A stretch of DNA of 64,000 nucleotides. Origin: Amycolatopsis vancoresmycina (GTDB lineage: Bacteria; Actinomycetota; Actinomycetes; Mycobacteriales; Pseudonocardiaceae). This document shows, piece after piece, positions 16,244 through 25,700 of the stretch (the first letter of the stretch is position 1; every line of letters starts with the position of its first letter). Location of the stretch: NCBI RefSeq assembly GCF_000716785.1, contig NZ_JNYY01000014.1, positions 124,001 to 188,000 of the forward strand, read 5' to 3'. The notes beneath the pieces are model-generated. The model made no database searches. It was not told the origin of the DNA and was given only the letters and a program-made list of their open reading frames with translations. The position numbers and the translations under genes are program-made.

Positions 16244-16948
16244 ATGCGGGTTCGGCGAGTGGTCACGACCAGGGCGGGTGGCGCGTCGCGGCCGCCCTAC
16301 GACAGCTTCAACCTGGGCGACCACGTCGGCGACGACGAGGGCAACGTCTACGCCAACCGGAAGCGCCTGGCCGCCGAGCTGGGCCTGGCCGAGGACAAGC
16401 TCGCCTGGATGGAGCAGGTCCACGGCCGGACGGCGACCGTCGTCGACGGCTCGGAGGCTTCCGCGGCGGAGGCGACCGACGCCCTGGTGACCGCGACCCC
16501 GGGCGTCGCGCTCGTGGTGCTGGTCGCCGACTGCGTCCCGATCCTGCTGGCCGACGCCGAGGCGGGGGTGGTTTCGGCGGTGCACGCGGGCCGGGTGGGC
16601 ACCCGGGTCGGCGTGGTCCCGGCCGCGGTCCGGGCCATGCAGGAGGTGGGCGCCGAACCGCACCGGATCGAAGCCCTGCTCGGCCCGGCCATCTGCGGCG
16701 ACTGCTACGAAGTCCCCGCCGAAATGGCCGCCGACGTCGAAAAACACGTCCCCGGCAGTGCGTGCAAAACGCGCAAGGGGACGCCCGGGCTCGACCTGCG
16801 CGCCGGGCTCTGGCGGCAGCTCGCCGACCTGGGCGTCGGCAAGATCGGCGTCGACCCGCGGTGCACGAACGAGGACAAGACGCTGTTCAGCTACCGCCGC
16901 GACGGGACCACCGGCCGGATCGCGGGCATCACCTGGATCGAGGCATGA
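16244..16948 (+). CDS. pgeF: PgeF/YfiH family peptidoglycan editing factor (laccase-domain protein)
   Basis: The 234-residue Cu-oxidase_4/YfiH protein carries the conserved metal-site residues in QVHGR, VADCVPILLAD and AVHAGRVGT. Family members remove wrongly incorporated amino acids from peptidoglycan precursors or act as purine nucleoside phosphorylases. ATG 16244 is preferred over upstream starts because the ftsZ terminator ends at 16221; a GAGGAT hexamer 7 nt upstream may be its -10. The yggS start overlaps its stop by 4 bp. Confidence 0.9.
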   Translation: MRVRRVVTTRAGGASRPPYDSFNLGDHVGDDEGNVYANRKRLAAELGLAEDKLAWMEQVHGRTATVVDGSEASAAEATDALVTATPGVALVVLVADCVPILLADAEAGVVSAVHAGRVGTRVGVVPAAVRAMQEVGAEPHRIEALLGPAICGDCYEVPAEMAADVEKHVPGSACKTRKGTPGLDLRAGLWRQLADLGVGKIGVDPRCTNEDKTLFSYRRDGTTGRIAGITWIEA

Positions 16949-17655
16949 CCGGCCGGAAGGCCGAGCTGGCCGAGAACCTGGCCGAGGTCGAGGCGCGGAT
17001 CGCCGCCGCCTGCCGGGCCGCCGGGCGCGCCAGGGACGAGGTCAAGCTGCTCGCGATCACGAAGACCTTCCCCGCGTCCGACGTCGCGCTGCTGGCCGAG
17101 CTCGGCGTCACCGACGTCGGCGAGAACCGCGACCAGGAGGCGGGCCCGAAAGCCGCCGAAGTGCCGGGACTGCGGTGGCACATGGTCGGGCGGCTGCAGC
17201 GGAACAAGGCGCGGTCCGTGGTCGGGTGGGCACACGAAGTGCAGTCCGTCGATTCCGCGCGGCTCGCCGACGCGCTGGCCAAAGCGGTGCGTGCGGTTCA
17301 AACCGCAGAGATACGTGACGAACCCCTCGACGTGCTGATCCAGGCCAGTCTCGACGACGACCCCGGGCGCGGCGGCTGCCCGCTCACCGAGCTGGCCGCG
17401 CTCGCCGACCACATCGCGCAGACGGATGAGCTGCGGCTTCGCGGCCTGATGGCCGTCGCGCCCCTGGGTGCCGACCCCGCCGCCGCCTTCGAGCGGCTCG
17501 CTCGCGCGGGGGAGGGCCTGCGCAAAGATCACCCGAATGCCGCAGACGTGTCCGCCGGGATGAGCCATGATCTCGAGCAGGCGATCACGCACGGCTCCAC
17601 CTGTGTGCGTGTCGGAACCGCGCTGCTCGGTGGCCGCGGTTTAGCCTCGCCGTAG
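16945..17655 (+). CDS. yggS: YggS-type pyridoxal phosphate homeostasis protein
   Basis: The 236-residue single-domain PLP-binding protein of the YggS/PROSC family keeps cellular PLP and amino-acid pools balanced. It has the PLP lysine K40 in KLLAITKTFP, the phosphate-binding region near ISAGMSHDLEQAI (here VSAGMSHD) and the C-terminal RVGTALLG. The usual NYVQE motif is replaced by ENRDQEAGPKA. ATG overlaps the pgeF stop (ATGA). Location in the dcw cluster before sepF is standard. Confidence 0.93.
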   Translation: MTGRKAELAENLAEVEARIAAACRAAGRARDEVKLLAITKTFPASDVALLAELGVTDVGENRDQEAGPKAAEVPGLRWHMVGRLQRNKARSVVGWAHEVQSVDSARLADALAKAVRAVQTAEIRDEPLDVLIQASLDDDPGRGGCPLTELAALADHIAQTDELRLRGLMAVAPLGADPAAAFERLARAGEGLRKDHPNAADVSAGMSHDLEQAITHGSTCVRVGTALLGGRGLASP

Positions 17656-17751
17656 GGAGCTCGCGCGGTCGTCACGTTTCGTGGCCGCCCGCGCGGGGCA
17701 CTGACGGCGTGGAAACAGTCGGTGCGGGAGCGGCTAGGGCTAGGGAGAGGC

Positions 17752-18351
17752 ATGAGCGCGCTGCAGAAGCTGAAGGCCTACTTCGGGATGGTGCCCGCAG
17801 ACGAAGACGGCTACGACGTCGAAGACGACTACCGGCGCGGCTACGCGGACGACTACGACTCCTACGAGGAGCCGGCCCCGCGGTCGTCCCGGTCACGGTA
17901 CCGCGACGTCGACGACACGTACGACGAGCCCGTCAGCCGCAGCCGGTCACGCTCCGTGGTCGGTTCCGAGCCCGCCGTCCACGGTGCACTGGCCGTCGAC
18001 CGGCAGCCGGAGCCGGTGGCGCGCCTGCGCCCGGTCGTCGAGCCGGTCGTGCGCCAGCCGGTGCGCGACCCGCTGAGCCGCATCACCACGCTCCACCCGA
18101 CCAGCTACGCGGAGGCGCGGGCGATCGGGGAGCACTACCGCGAGGGCATCCCGGTGATCATGAACCTCACCGAGATGGAGAACGCGGACGCGAAGCGGCT
18201 CGTCGACTTCGCCGCCGGGCTGGCGTTCGCGCTCAGAGGGTCGATGGACAAGGTGACCAACAAGGTGTTCCTTCTCTCACCGCCCGATGTGGACGTCACC
18301 GCGGAGGACCGCCGGCGGATTGCCGAGGGCGGATTGTTTTTGCGGGGCTGA
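17752..18351 (+). CDS. sepF: Cell division protein SepF
   Basis: SepF binds the FtsZ tail and the membrane and aligns Z-ring filaments. The 199-residue protein has an N-terminal amphipathic membrane anchor (MSALQKLKAYFGMVP), an Asp/Tyr/Arg-rich linker (about 20-95) and the C-terminal SepF core (about 100-198; MNLTEMENADAKRLVDFAAGLAFALRG written in parts: MNLTEMENADAKR, VDFAAGLAFALRG, then VFLLSP). ATG 17752 follows AGGGAGAGG. It is followed by yggT and wag31 as in other actinobacteria. Confidence 0.95.
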   Translation: MSALQKLKAYFGMVPADEDGYDVEDDYRRGYADDYDSYEEPAPRSSRSRYRDVDDTYDEPVSRSRSRSVVGSEPAVHGALAVDRQPEPVARLRPVVEPVVRQPVRDPLSRITTLHPTSYAEARAIGEHYREGIPVIMNLTEMENADAKRLVDFAAGLAFALRGSMDKVTNKVFLLSPPDVDVTAEDRRRIAEGGLFLRG

Positions 18352-18457
18352 AGTCGCCGGTACCGCTGAGCGCAAGCAGACGTGACTTTGCCGACCCGAT
18401 CCGGGGTCGGCCCCCTCAACTGCGTCTTCGAGGAGGACGCCCGGTTAGAGTAGGTAC

Positions 18458-18742
18458 GTGGAAGCTGTGTGGCTGGTCGTCTGGTACGTGCTGTTCGCCT
18501 TCTGGCTGCTGCTGACGGCGCGGATCGTGGTCGAACTCGTCCGGACGTTCGCTCGTGAGTGGCATCCGGCCGGAGGGGTTGCGGTCACGCTCGAGACCAT
18601 CTACACAGTGACGGACCCGCCGGTCCGGTTGTTCAGGAGGATCATTCCGATGGTCCGGATCGGCGGCGTCGGACTGGACTTGTCGATTATGGTGCTGCTG
18701 TTGGTTGTGTTCTTCGCGATGCAACTGGCGACTCCAAGTTGA
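18458..18742 (+). CDS. yggT: YggT family membrane protein
   Basis: This is a 94-residue two-segment integral membrane protein of the YggT family (segments about 5-25 and 70-92). A TDPPVRLFRRIIP motif precedes the second segment. YggT proteins are linked to cell shape and osmotic balance and sit between sepF and divIVA in Gram-positives. GTG 18458 lies 6 nt after the -10-like TAGAGT (18446-18451), suggesting a leaderless transcript of its own. Confidence 0.93.
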   Translation: MEAVWLVVWYVLFAFWLLLTARIVVELVRTFAREWHPAGGVAVTLETIYTVTDPPVRLFRRIIPMVRIGGVGLDLSIMVLLLVVFFAMQLATPS

Positions 18743-18794
18743 TCGGGGAGACTTGGGTGGACCCTGCAGGCCATGGAGTGCGTGAGGTGATCTG

Positions 18795-19649
18795 ATGTCG
18801 TTGACCCCCGCTGACGTGCATAACGTCGCGTTCAGCAAGCCGCCCATCGGCAAGAGGGGCTACAACGAGGACGAGGTGGACGCGTTCCTCGACCTGGTGG
18901 AGACCGAGCTGGCCTGGTTGATCGAGGACAACAACGAGCTGCGCCAGCAGATGGAACAGCTGGACGCGGAGCTCGAATCGACCCGCAGCGAGCTGGAAAG
19001 CGCCAAGGCGAACGTCGGCGCGCCCCCGATGCGCGAAGAGCCGTCGCGGCGCCTGGCGCCGGTGCCGCCGCCGCAGTCAGCCATGGAGCAGACGCAGGCG
19101 CACTCGATGGTCGGCGACAGCACCGAGCCGAACGTGCAGGCCGCCAAGGTCCTGGGCCTGGCCCAGGAGATGGCCGACCGGCTCACCGCGGAGGCGAAGA
19201 CCGAGTCCGACGGCATGCTGGCCGAGGCCCGCACGAAGTCCGAGCAGCTGCTCTCGGACGCCCGGGCGAAGTCCGACTCGATGGTGAACGAGGCCCGCAC
19301 CCGCGTCGACACGATGCTGAACGACGCGCGGACCCGGGCGGAGACGCTGGAGCGCCAGGCGCGCGACAAGGCGACCACGCTGGAGCGCGAGTCGCAGCGG
19401 AAGTACACCGAGACGATGAACAGCCTGAACTCCGAGAAGAGCGGGCTGGGCAAGAAGATCGAGGAGCTGCGCACGATCGAGCGGGAGTACCGCACGCGGC
19501 TGCGCGGGTTCCTCGAGTCCCAGCTGCGCGAACTCGACGACCGCGGCTCCGCGGCCCCGGCGTCGGCGTCGTCGAACTCCGGGCAGACGTCCGGTTCGAC
19601 GAGCGGCGGCCAGGGCTACTCGTTCGGCCCGCGGGCCGAGGCCGGCTGA
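18795..19649 (+). CDS. wag31: Polar growth protein Wag31/DivIVA
   Basis: DivIVA/Wag31 assembles at curved pole membranes and directs apical peptidoglycan synthesis in actinobacteria. The 284-residue protein has the N-terminal lipid-binding domain (LTPADVHNVAFSKPPIGKRG then YNEDEVDAFLDLVE), a coiled coil, a Pro-rich insert (about 76-100), a second long coiled coil with repeats of EARTKSE/DARAKSD type (about 135-235) and a flexible Ser/Gly tail. It closes the division cluster; a hairpin terminator follows. Confidence 0.97.
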   Translation: MSLTPADVHNVAFSKPPIGKRGYNEDEVDAFLDLVETELAWLIEDNNELRQQMEQLDAELESTRSELESAKANVGAPPMREEPSRRLAPVPPPQSAMEQTQAHSMVGDSTEPNVQAAKVLGLAQEMADRLTAEAKTESDGMLAEARTKSEQLLSDARAKSDSMVNEARTRVDTMLNDARTRAETLERQARDKATTLERESQRKYTETMNSLNSEKSGLGKKIEELRTIEREYRTRLRGFLESQLRELDDRGSAAPASASSNSGQTSGSTSGGQGYSFGPRAEAG

Positions 19650-19663
19650 GTTTCTCCGTAGGA

Positions 19664-19695
19664 CCCACCCCGCCGGCCCGTGCCGGCGGGGTGGG
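19664..19695 (+). terminator. Hairpin terminator after wag31
   Basis: Perfect 14-bp arms, CCCACCCCGCCGGC (19664-19677) and its reverse complement (19682-19695), around a 4-nt loop begin 14 bp after the wag31 stop. No T-run follows, as is common in high-GC actinobacteria. Confidence 0.75.
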
Positions 19696-19773
19696 CCACG
19701 GTTCGGAGTCGATCCGGCACCGCAGGTGGGCGGGTCGTGGACCGCGCCCGTCCGGTTCGTGTTGTAATGCAGC

Positions 19774-20340
19774 GTGCTGTACATCGTGCTGGTCCTCGTG
19801 CTGGCGGCTCTGGGGTTGCTCGTCACGGCGCTGATCACCGCTTCTTCGCTGTGGGCGTGGGTTTCCATCGGCCTCTCGGTGCTCGCCGGGCTGATCCTGA
19901 TCGCCGACTGGCTGCGCCGCCGTCGCCGGCCCGCACCCGCACCCAAGGCCGACGTCCCGGCCGAGCCGCCCGCCGAGGCCGCTCCCGAGCCGGAACCCGC
20001 CAAGCCAGCCGAAGAAGAACAGACCACCCTCATCCCGGCCGCCGGCGACCTGGGTGACCCGGCTGCCGTGGAAGAACCCGACGCTTCAGCCGAGCCCGAA
20101 CCGAAGGCCGATTCCGAGCCGGGCGTCGAAGAGACCCCGGACGCCGACATCGCCGTCCTGGCCGACCTCGAGGACGAGGTCGTGGTCGTGGACGAACACC
20201 CGCGCTACCACCTGCGCACGTGCCCCTGGCTGGGCACCCGCGACCTGATCCCGATCGGCGTCGGCGAGGCCCGCCAGCTCGGCTTCACCCCCTGCGCCAC
20301 CTGCACCCCCGACGCCACCCTGGTCGCCGCCCACCGCTGA
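19774..20340 (+). CDS. Membrane protein with acidic linker and Ada-like Cys motif
   Basis: I do not recognise this as a named gene. The 188-residue product has two membrane segments (about 3-23 and 28-45), a basic stop-transfer patch (RRRRR), a Pro/Glu/Ala-rich acidic linker (about 50-130) and a C-terminal module, HPRYHLRTCPWLGTR then FTPCATCTPDATL. That C-x(n)-CxxC pattern resembles the metal-binding 'Ada-like' knuckle appended to other actinobacterial proteins. GTG 19774 lies 5 nt after TGTAAT (19763-19768), so it may be leaderless. Similar proteins follow wag31 in related genomes (inference). Confidence 0.7.
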   Translation: MLYIVLVLVLAALGLLVTALITASSLWAWVSIGLSVLAGLILIADWLRRRRRPAPAPKADVPAEPPAEAAPEPEPAKPAEEEQTTLIPAAGDLGDPAAVEEPDASAEPEPKADSEPGVEETPDADIAVLADLEDEVVVVDEHPRYHLRTCPWLGTRDLIPIGVGEARQLGFTPCATCTPDATLVAAHR

Positions 20341-20341
20341 C

Positions 20342-20404
20342 CGTGATGCCTCTCCAATCACGCGTGATGCCTGTCTGATCACGCGTGATGCCCATACCGG
20401 CACG
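20342..20404. repeat. Three 21-bp tandem repeats with internal dyads
   Basis: Three head-to-tail 21-bp units beginning CGTGATGCC occur at 20342, 20363 and 20384. The junctions form two perfect 12-bp palindromes ATCACGCGTGAT (20357-20368, 20378-20389) whose centres are 21 bp apart. It lies between the 3' ends of convergent genes. It may act as a bidirectional terminator or as a phased protein-binding array. Confidence 0.8.
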
Positions 20405-20417
20405 GACGAACACGGCG

Positions 20418-21164
20418 TCAGGCAGCGAGGTCGGCCACGCCGAGGTGGGTTTCCAGCGCCTCTGCTCCTTCCAGAGTCAGCCGGAGGGCGCGGTGAGCCT
20501 GCGCGCGTCGGCGAACCCAGCCAGCCTCGGTGAACCGGGCCGCGACGGCCGCGCCCAGCGCGCCCGCCAGGTGGTGGCGCTGCTCGCTCCAGTCCAGGCA
20601 GAACTTCAGCAGCGGACGCCGTTCCACTGCGACGGCCTCCAAGTCCACGCCCAGTGAGCCGAACACCTCAGCGGCCGCGGGGCCCAGCGTGTACGGGTGC
20701 TCGCGCAGCGGAGCCGAAATCCGGTCGCCCGGACGCCGTCGCGTGTCGGGTGCGCCGGCCAGCGCGCCCCGGGCGAGCAGCGCCGACGTGACCGCCACCC
20801 CGAGCCGGCCCGCGAGGTGGTCGTAGCACGTCCGGGCCGTCCGCAACGCCTCCGCGCGGGTGCCCTCGCGCAACGACGTCACCGGCTGGGACGGCGAGAA
20901 CCGCGCCAGCGTCTCCAGCAGCTCCGCGGTGTCCGGCCCGGCCAGCCGGTAGAACCGGTGGCGTCCCGACTTCTCGGCGACGACCAGGCCCGCGTCCCGC
21001 AGCTTCGCCAGGTGCGCGCTGACACCCGGCGCGGACAGCCGCGCCTCGGCGGCCAGCACCGACGCCGCCAGCGCCCGGCCGTCGGCCAGCGCGAGCAGCA
21101 CGCGCACCCGCGCCGGGTCCGCGAACAGCGTGGCCGTGCGGGCGATGTCGGCGTCGCCTTCCAT
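20418..21164 (-). CDS. ArsR-family winged-helix regulator
   Basis: The 248-residue regulator has an N-terminal ArsR winged helix (about 5-80; LFADPARVRVLLALADGRAL, then APGVSAHLAKLRDAGLV) and a C-terminal domain shared with the regulator at 27814 (ARTCYDHLAGRLGVAV, RRPLLKFCLDWSEQRHHLAG). No metal-binding Cys cluster of the ArsR/SmtB type is evident, so it probably senses an organic ligand. ATG 21164 follows GGGG. It is divergent from a DHA2-type exporter at 21229 with a dyad between them, so it is probably that exporter's repressor. Confidence 0.88.
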   Translation of the reverse strand: MEGDADIARTATLFADPARVRVLLALADGRALAASVLAAEARLSAPGVSAHLAKLRDAGLVVAEKSGRHRFYRLAGPDTAELLETLARFSPSQPVTSLREGTRAEALRTARTCYDHLAGRLGVAVTSALLARGALAGAPDTRRRPGDRISAPLREHPYTLGPAAAEVFGSLGVDLEAVAVERRPLLKFCLDWSEQRHHLAGALGAAVAARFTEAGWVRRRAQAHRALRLTLEGAEALETHLGVADLAA

Positions 21165-21184
21165 GTCCCCAGGATGCTCCCGGC

Positions 21185-21208
21185 ACGCTTCCACCGCGAC
21201 GGAAGTGT
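21185..21208. promoter_or_regulatory. Imperfect dyad between ArsR and MFS genes
   Basis: ACGCTTCC and GGAAGTGT (7 of 8 positions symmetric) flank 8 bp in the 64-bp divergent intergenic region. This spacing suits an ArsR-family dimer controlling both genes. Confidence 0.4.
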
Positions 21209-21228
21209 CCGCGCGGTCCACTGGAGGC

Positions 21229-22527
21229 ATGCTCCTGCTCACCATGTGCGCCGGCATGTTCCTCGTGCAGCTGGACGTCACGGTCGTCAACGTCGCCTTG
21301 CCGAGCATCGGCTCCGGACTGGGCGCGCACCTCGCCGCGCTGCAGTGGGTGGTCGACGGCTACGCGGTCGTCCTGGCCGCGCTGCTGCTCACCGGCGGTG
21401 CGCTCGGCGATGTCTTCGGCCATCGCCGGGTCGTCCTCGTGGGCTTCGCGGTGTTCGGTACGGCGTCGGCCGCGTGCGGGCTCGCCACCACCGCGCCCCT
21501 GCTCGTCGCCGCCCGCGCCGGACAGGGCCTGGGCGCGGCGTTGCTGCTGCCCGGCACCCTCGCCGTCATCACGAACGCCTACCCGGGACGCGCCGAGCGC
21601 GCGCGGGCCCTCGGCATCTGGGCCGGGGTGTCGGCCCTGGCGCTCTCGGCGGGCCCGGTGCTGGGTGGCGCGGTCGTCGCCGCGGCCGGCTGGCGGCCGG
21701 TGTTCTGGCTCAACGTCCCGGTGGTGCTGGCGGCCGCCGTGGCGACCCGGCGGCTCGTGCCGCGCGGTGACCGCGGGCCCGGGCGGGTCGACGTCGCCGG
21801 CATCGTGCCGGCCGCGCCCGCGCTCGGGGCCGGTGTCTACGCGATCATCGGCGGGAGTGTCGTCGCCGCCGTGCTCGCGGTGGTCCTGCTGGCGGCGTTC
21901 CTGCTCGTCGAACGCCGGTCGGCGCACCCGATGCTGCCCCTGGACGTGGTCCGGCGGACGGCGGCGGCCAACCTCGTTGCGGCGGCGATGAACTTCGTCG
22001 GCATCGGCACGATCCTCGTGCTCACGCTGTACCTGCAGGGCGTGCGGCACGCGGGACCGCTGCGAGCCGGGCTCGAAGTGCTGCCGCTGTTCCTCCCGCT
22101 CTCGGCCCTGGCGCCGGTGGCGGGCCGGCTGACCGGACGGTTCGGGCCCCGGCCGCCGATGGTCGCGGGACTCGCGCTGGGCGCGCTCGGGATGCTGAAC
22201 CTGGTGCTGTGCAACGAAAACAGCGGGTACGCGGCCCTGCTGCCGACCTTGCTCGGGCTCGGAGCCGGGATGGGCCTGGTGACGACGGCGGTGGTGACGG
22301 CCGCGGTCGGCGGTGTCCCGCCCGGGCGGGCCGGGGTCGCCAGTGGCATCAACAACACCGCCCGCCAGGCCGGCGGCGCGCTCGGGGTGGCGGTGCTCGG
22401 TGCCAGGGCGGGCGGCGGCCTGCACGCGGTGGGCCTGATCGCCGGGGTGTTGTGGCTGCTGGCGATCGGCGTGACGCTGGCCGGTGTTCGTGCCCCTCGT
22501 GACAACCCGGTTGCGCGGGCCGGTTAA
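21229..22527 (+). CDS. MFS drug exporter (DHA2 type)
   Basis: The product, about 432 residues, has 12-14 hydrophobic segments and DHA2 signatures: the motif C/D1-like start LVQLDVTVVNVALPSIG, LGDVFGHRRVVLVGF, and GPVLGGAVVAAAGWRPVFW. It should be a proton-driven multidrug or metabolite exporter. The start is ambiguous: ATG 21229 has GGAGG only 1 nt away, ATG 21244 is further downstream and GTG 21205 lies upstream. It is divergent from its likely ArsR-type repressor; the ileS T-box leader begins just after its stop. Confidence 0.88.
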   Translation: MLLLTMCAGMFLVQLDVTVVNVALPSIGSGLGAHLAALQWVVDGYAVVLAALLLTGGALGDVFGHRRVVLVGFAVFGTASAACGLATTAPLLVAARAGQGLGAALLLPGTLAVITNAYPGRAERARALGIWAGVSALALSAGPVLGGAVVAAAGWRPVFWLNVPVVLAAAVATRRLVPRGDRGPGRVDVAGIVPAAPALGAGVYAIIGGSVVAAVLAVVLLAAFLLVERRSAHPMLPLDVVRRTAAANLVAAAMNFVGIGTILVLTLYLQGVRHAGPLRAGLEVLPLFLPLSALAPVAGRLTGRFGPRPPMVAGLALGALGMLNLVLCNENSGYAALLPTLLGLGAGMGLVTTAVVTAAVGGVPPGRAGVASGINNTARQAGGALGVAVLGARAGGGLHAVGLIAGVLWLLAIGVTLAGVRAPRDNPVARAG

Positions 22528-22534
22528 CCTGGTA

Positions 22535-22705
22535 AGCAACACGGCGTCGATCCGGCCATCACCGGGGAGCCTCCGGAAGAACCGAGCAGCACGCTCGCAG
22601 TAGAACCGGACGGGTGCGGCCCGTGATAGCCGTCGAATGAGCGGCCCGGGAGCAAGTGCCGGGCAAGCGGGGTGGTACCGCGGAACGCCGGAAGGTGTCT
22701 CGTCC
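22535..22705 (+). ncRNA. T-box riboswitch of ileS
   Basis: The leader between the MFS stop and ileS matches the actinobacterial ileS T-box. It has an ultrashort Stem I with an AUC (Ile) specifier in CCATCACCGG (ATC at 22558-22560), the following CGGAAGAACCG and CAGTAGAACCGGACGGG segments, and the T-box GGGTGGTACCGCGG at 22670-22683 that pairs with the uncharged tRNA 3' end. In mycobacteria this class works at translation by unmasking the ribosome-binding site. Uncharged tRNA-Ile would therefore raise ileS expression. Confidence 0.9.
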
Positions 22706-22770
22706 CCGTGTGGGTGACCGGTGCGGGAGCCGGTCGTCCGTACGCGAGCGACGAACCGAGGAGCACCCGG

Positions 22771-25700
22771 ATGTACCCCCAGGCCCAGCTCGACGACGGT
22801 GCCGGAGTCCCGTCTCAGCCGTCCTTCCCCGCGCTGGAGAAGCAGGTCCTCGCCTACTGGGAGACGGACCGGACGTTCCAGGCGACCATCGACGCGCGGC
22901 CCGCGGGCGAGCACGGCGACAACGAGTACGTCTTCTACGACGGCCCGCCGTTCGCCAACGGCCTGCCGCACTACGGCCACCTCCTCACCGGGTACGTCAA
23001 GGACCTGGTGCCGCGCTACCAGACGATGAAGGGCCGCAAGGTCGAGCGCCGCTTCGGCTGGGACACCCACGGCCTGCCCGCCGAGCTCGAAGCCATGCGC
23101 CAGCTCGGGATCACGGAGAAGTCCGAGATCGAAGAGATGGGCATCGCGAAGTTCAACGAGGCTTCGCGCGAGTCCGTCCTGCGCTACACGAACGAGTGGC
23201 GCGAGTACGTCACCCGCCAGGCCCGCTGGGTCGACTTCGACAACGACTACAAGACGCTCGACGTGTCCTACATGGAGTCGGTGCTCTGGGCGTTCAAACG
23301 CCTGTGGGACAAGGGACTCGTCTACGAGGGCTACCGCGTCCTGCCGTACTGCTGGCGCGACGAGACGCCGCTGTCCAACCACGAGCTGCGGATGGACGAC
23401 GACGTCTACCAGACGCGGCAGGACCCGGCCGTCACGGTCGGTTTCCGCCTGCAGGGCAACGGGAACGACCTCGACGGCACCTACCTGCTGATCTGGACGA
23501 CCACGCCGTGGACGCTGCCGTCCAACATGGCCACGGCGGTGCACCCCGAGGTGTCCTACGTCGTCGTCGAGAGCGGGAACTTCCCCGGCAAGCGGTTCCT
23601 GCTCGCCGAAGCGCGCGTTGCCGCGTACGCACGTGAACTCGGCGAGGAGCCGACGGTCGTCGCGCACTACACGGGCGCGCAGCTGCTCGGAACCCGTTAC
23701 GAGCCACCGTTCCCGTACTTCCTGGGCGCCGACCACGCGCACCAGGTGCTGGCCGCCGACTACGTCACCACCGAAGACGGCACCGGGGTCGTGCACATCG
23801 CGCCCGCCTACGGTGAAGAGGACAAGGTCGTCACCGACGCCGCCGGGATCGCCCCGGTGACGCCGGTCGACGCGCAGGGCAGGTTCGACTCGACCGTGCC
23901 GGACTACCAGGGCCAGCAGGTGTTCGACGCCAACCCGAACATCATCCGCGACCTGAAGAACGGCACCGGATCCGCGGAACAGCAGGGTGCGCTGCTGCTG
24001 CGGCACGAGACCTACGACCACCCGTACCCGCACTGCTGGCGCTGCCGCAACCCGCTGATCTACCGCGCGGTGTCGTCGTGGTTCGTCGCCGTGACGCAGT
24101 TCAAGGACCGGATGGTCGAGCTGAACCAGCAGATCACCTGGTACCCGGACAACGTCAAGGACGGCCAGTTCGGCAAGTGGCTGGAGAACGCGCGCGACTG
24201 GTCGGTCTCGCGCAACCGCTACTGGGGCACGCCGATCCCGGTGTGGCAGTCGGACGACCCGGAGTACCCGCGCACCGACGTCTACGGCTCGCTCGACGAG
24301 CTGGAGGCGGACTTCGGCGTCCGGCTGGACAACCTGCACCGGCCCTACATCGACGAGCTGACCCGGCCGAACCCGGACGACCCGACGGGCAAGTCGACCA
24401 TGCGCCGCGTCGAGGACGTCCTGGACGTCTGGTTCGACTCCGGCTCGATGCCGTACGCCCAGGTGCACTACCCGTTCGAGAACGCCGACTGGTTCGAGCA
24501 CCACTACCCGAGCGACTTCATCGTCGAGTACATCGGACAGACCCGCGGCTGGTTCTACCTGCTGCACGTGCTCGCCACGGCGCTGTTCGACCGGCCGGCG
24601 TTCCGCGCCTGCGTGTCGCACGGCATCGTGCTCGGCTCGGACGGCGCGAAGATGTCCAAGTCGCTGCGCAACTACCCGGACGTCAACGAGGTGTTCGAGC
24701 GCGACGGCTCGGACGCCATGCGCTGGTACCTGATGGCGAGCCCGATCCTGCGCGGCGGCAACCTGATCGTCACCGACAAGGGCATCCGCGACGCCGTCCG
24801 CCAGGCCGTGCTGCCGCTGTGGAACTCGTACTACTTCCTGGCGCTGTACGCGAACGCCGAAGGTGTCGAGGGCAAGTGGCGCACGGATTCGCCGAACGTG
24901 CTCGACCGGTACGTCCTGGCGAAGACGCACGAGCTGGTCACCGACGTCGAGTACGCGATGGACAGCTACGACGTCGCGGGCGCGTGCCAGACCGTGCGGG
25001 ACTTCCTGGAGGTCCTGACGAACTGGTACGTGCGCCGCTCGCGTGACCGCTTCTGGGCCGGCGACCAGGACGCCATCGACACGCTGCACACCGTGCTGGA
25101 GGTGACGTCGCGGGTGGCGGCGCCGCTGCTGCCGCTGACCACGGAGGTCGTCTGGCGCGGCCTGACCGGCGGCCGCTCGGTGCACCTGACCGACTGGCCG
25201 AACGCCAACGACCTGCCCGCGGACGCGGCGCTCGTCACCGCGATGGACCGGGTGCGGCAGGTGGCGTCGTCGGCGCTGTCGCTGCGCAAGGCCAACAAGC
25301 TGCGCGTGCGGCTGCCGCTGTCGTCGCTGGTCGTGGCGGCCGAGGACGCTGCTTCGCTGGCGCCGTTCGCCGACATCCTGCGGGACGAGGTGAACGTCAA
25401 GGAGGTCGAGCTGACCACCGACGTCGCCGCGCACGGCGGGTTCGAGGTCGCGGTGAACGCCCGCGCGGCCGGCCCGCGCCTGGGCAAGGACGTCCAGACG
25501 GTGATCAAGGCCGTCAAGGCGGGCGACTGGTCGTTCCAGGGCGGCGCGGTCGTCGCGGCGGGCATCGCGCTGCGCGAAGGCGAGTTCGAACGGCGGCTCG
25601 TCGCCAAGGGCGGCGGCGCGGCCGCGGAACTGCCCGGCGGGTCCGGGCTGGTGCTGATCGACACCGAGGTGACGCCGGAGCTGGCGGCCGAGGGCCTGGT

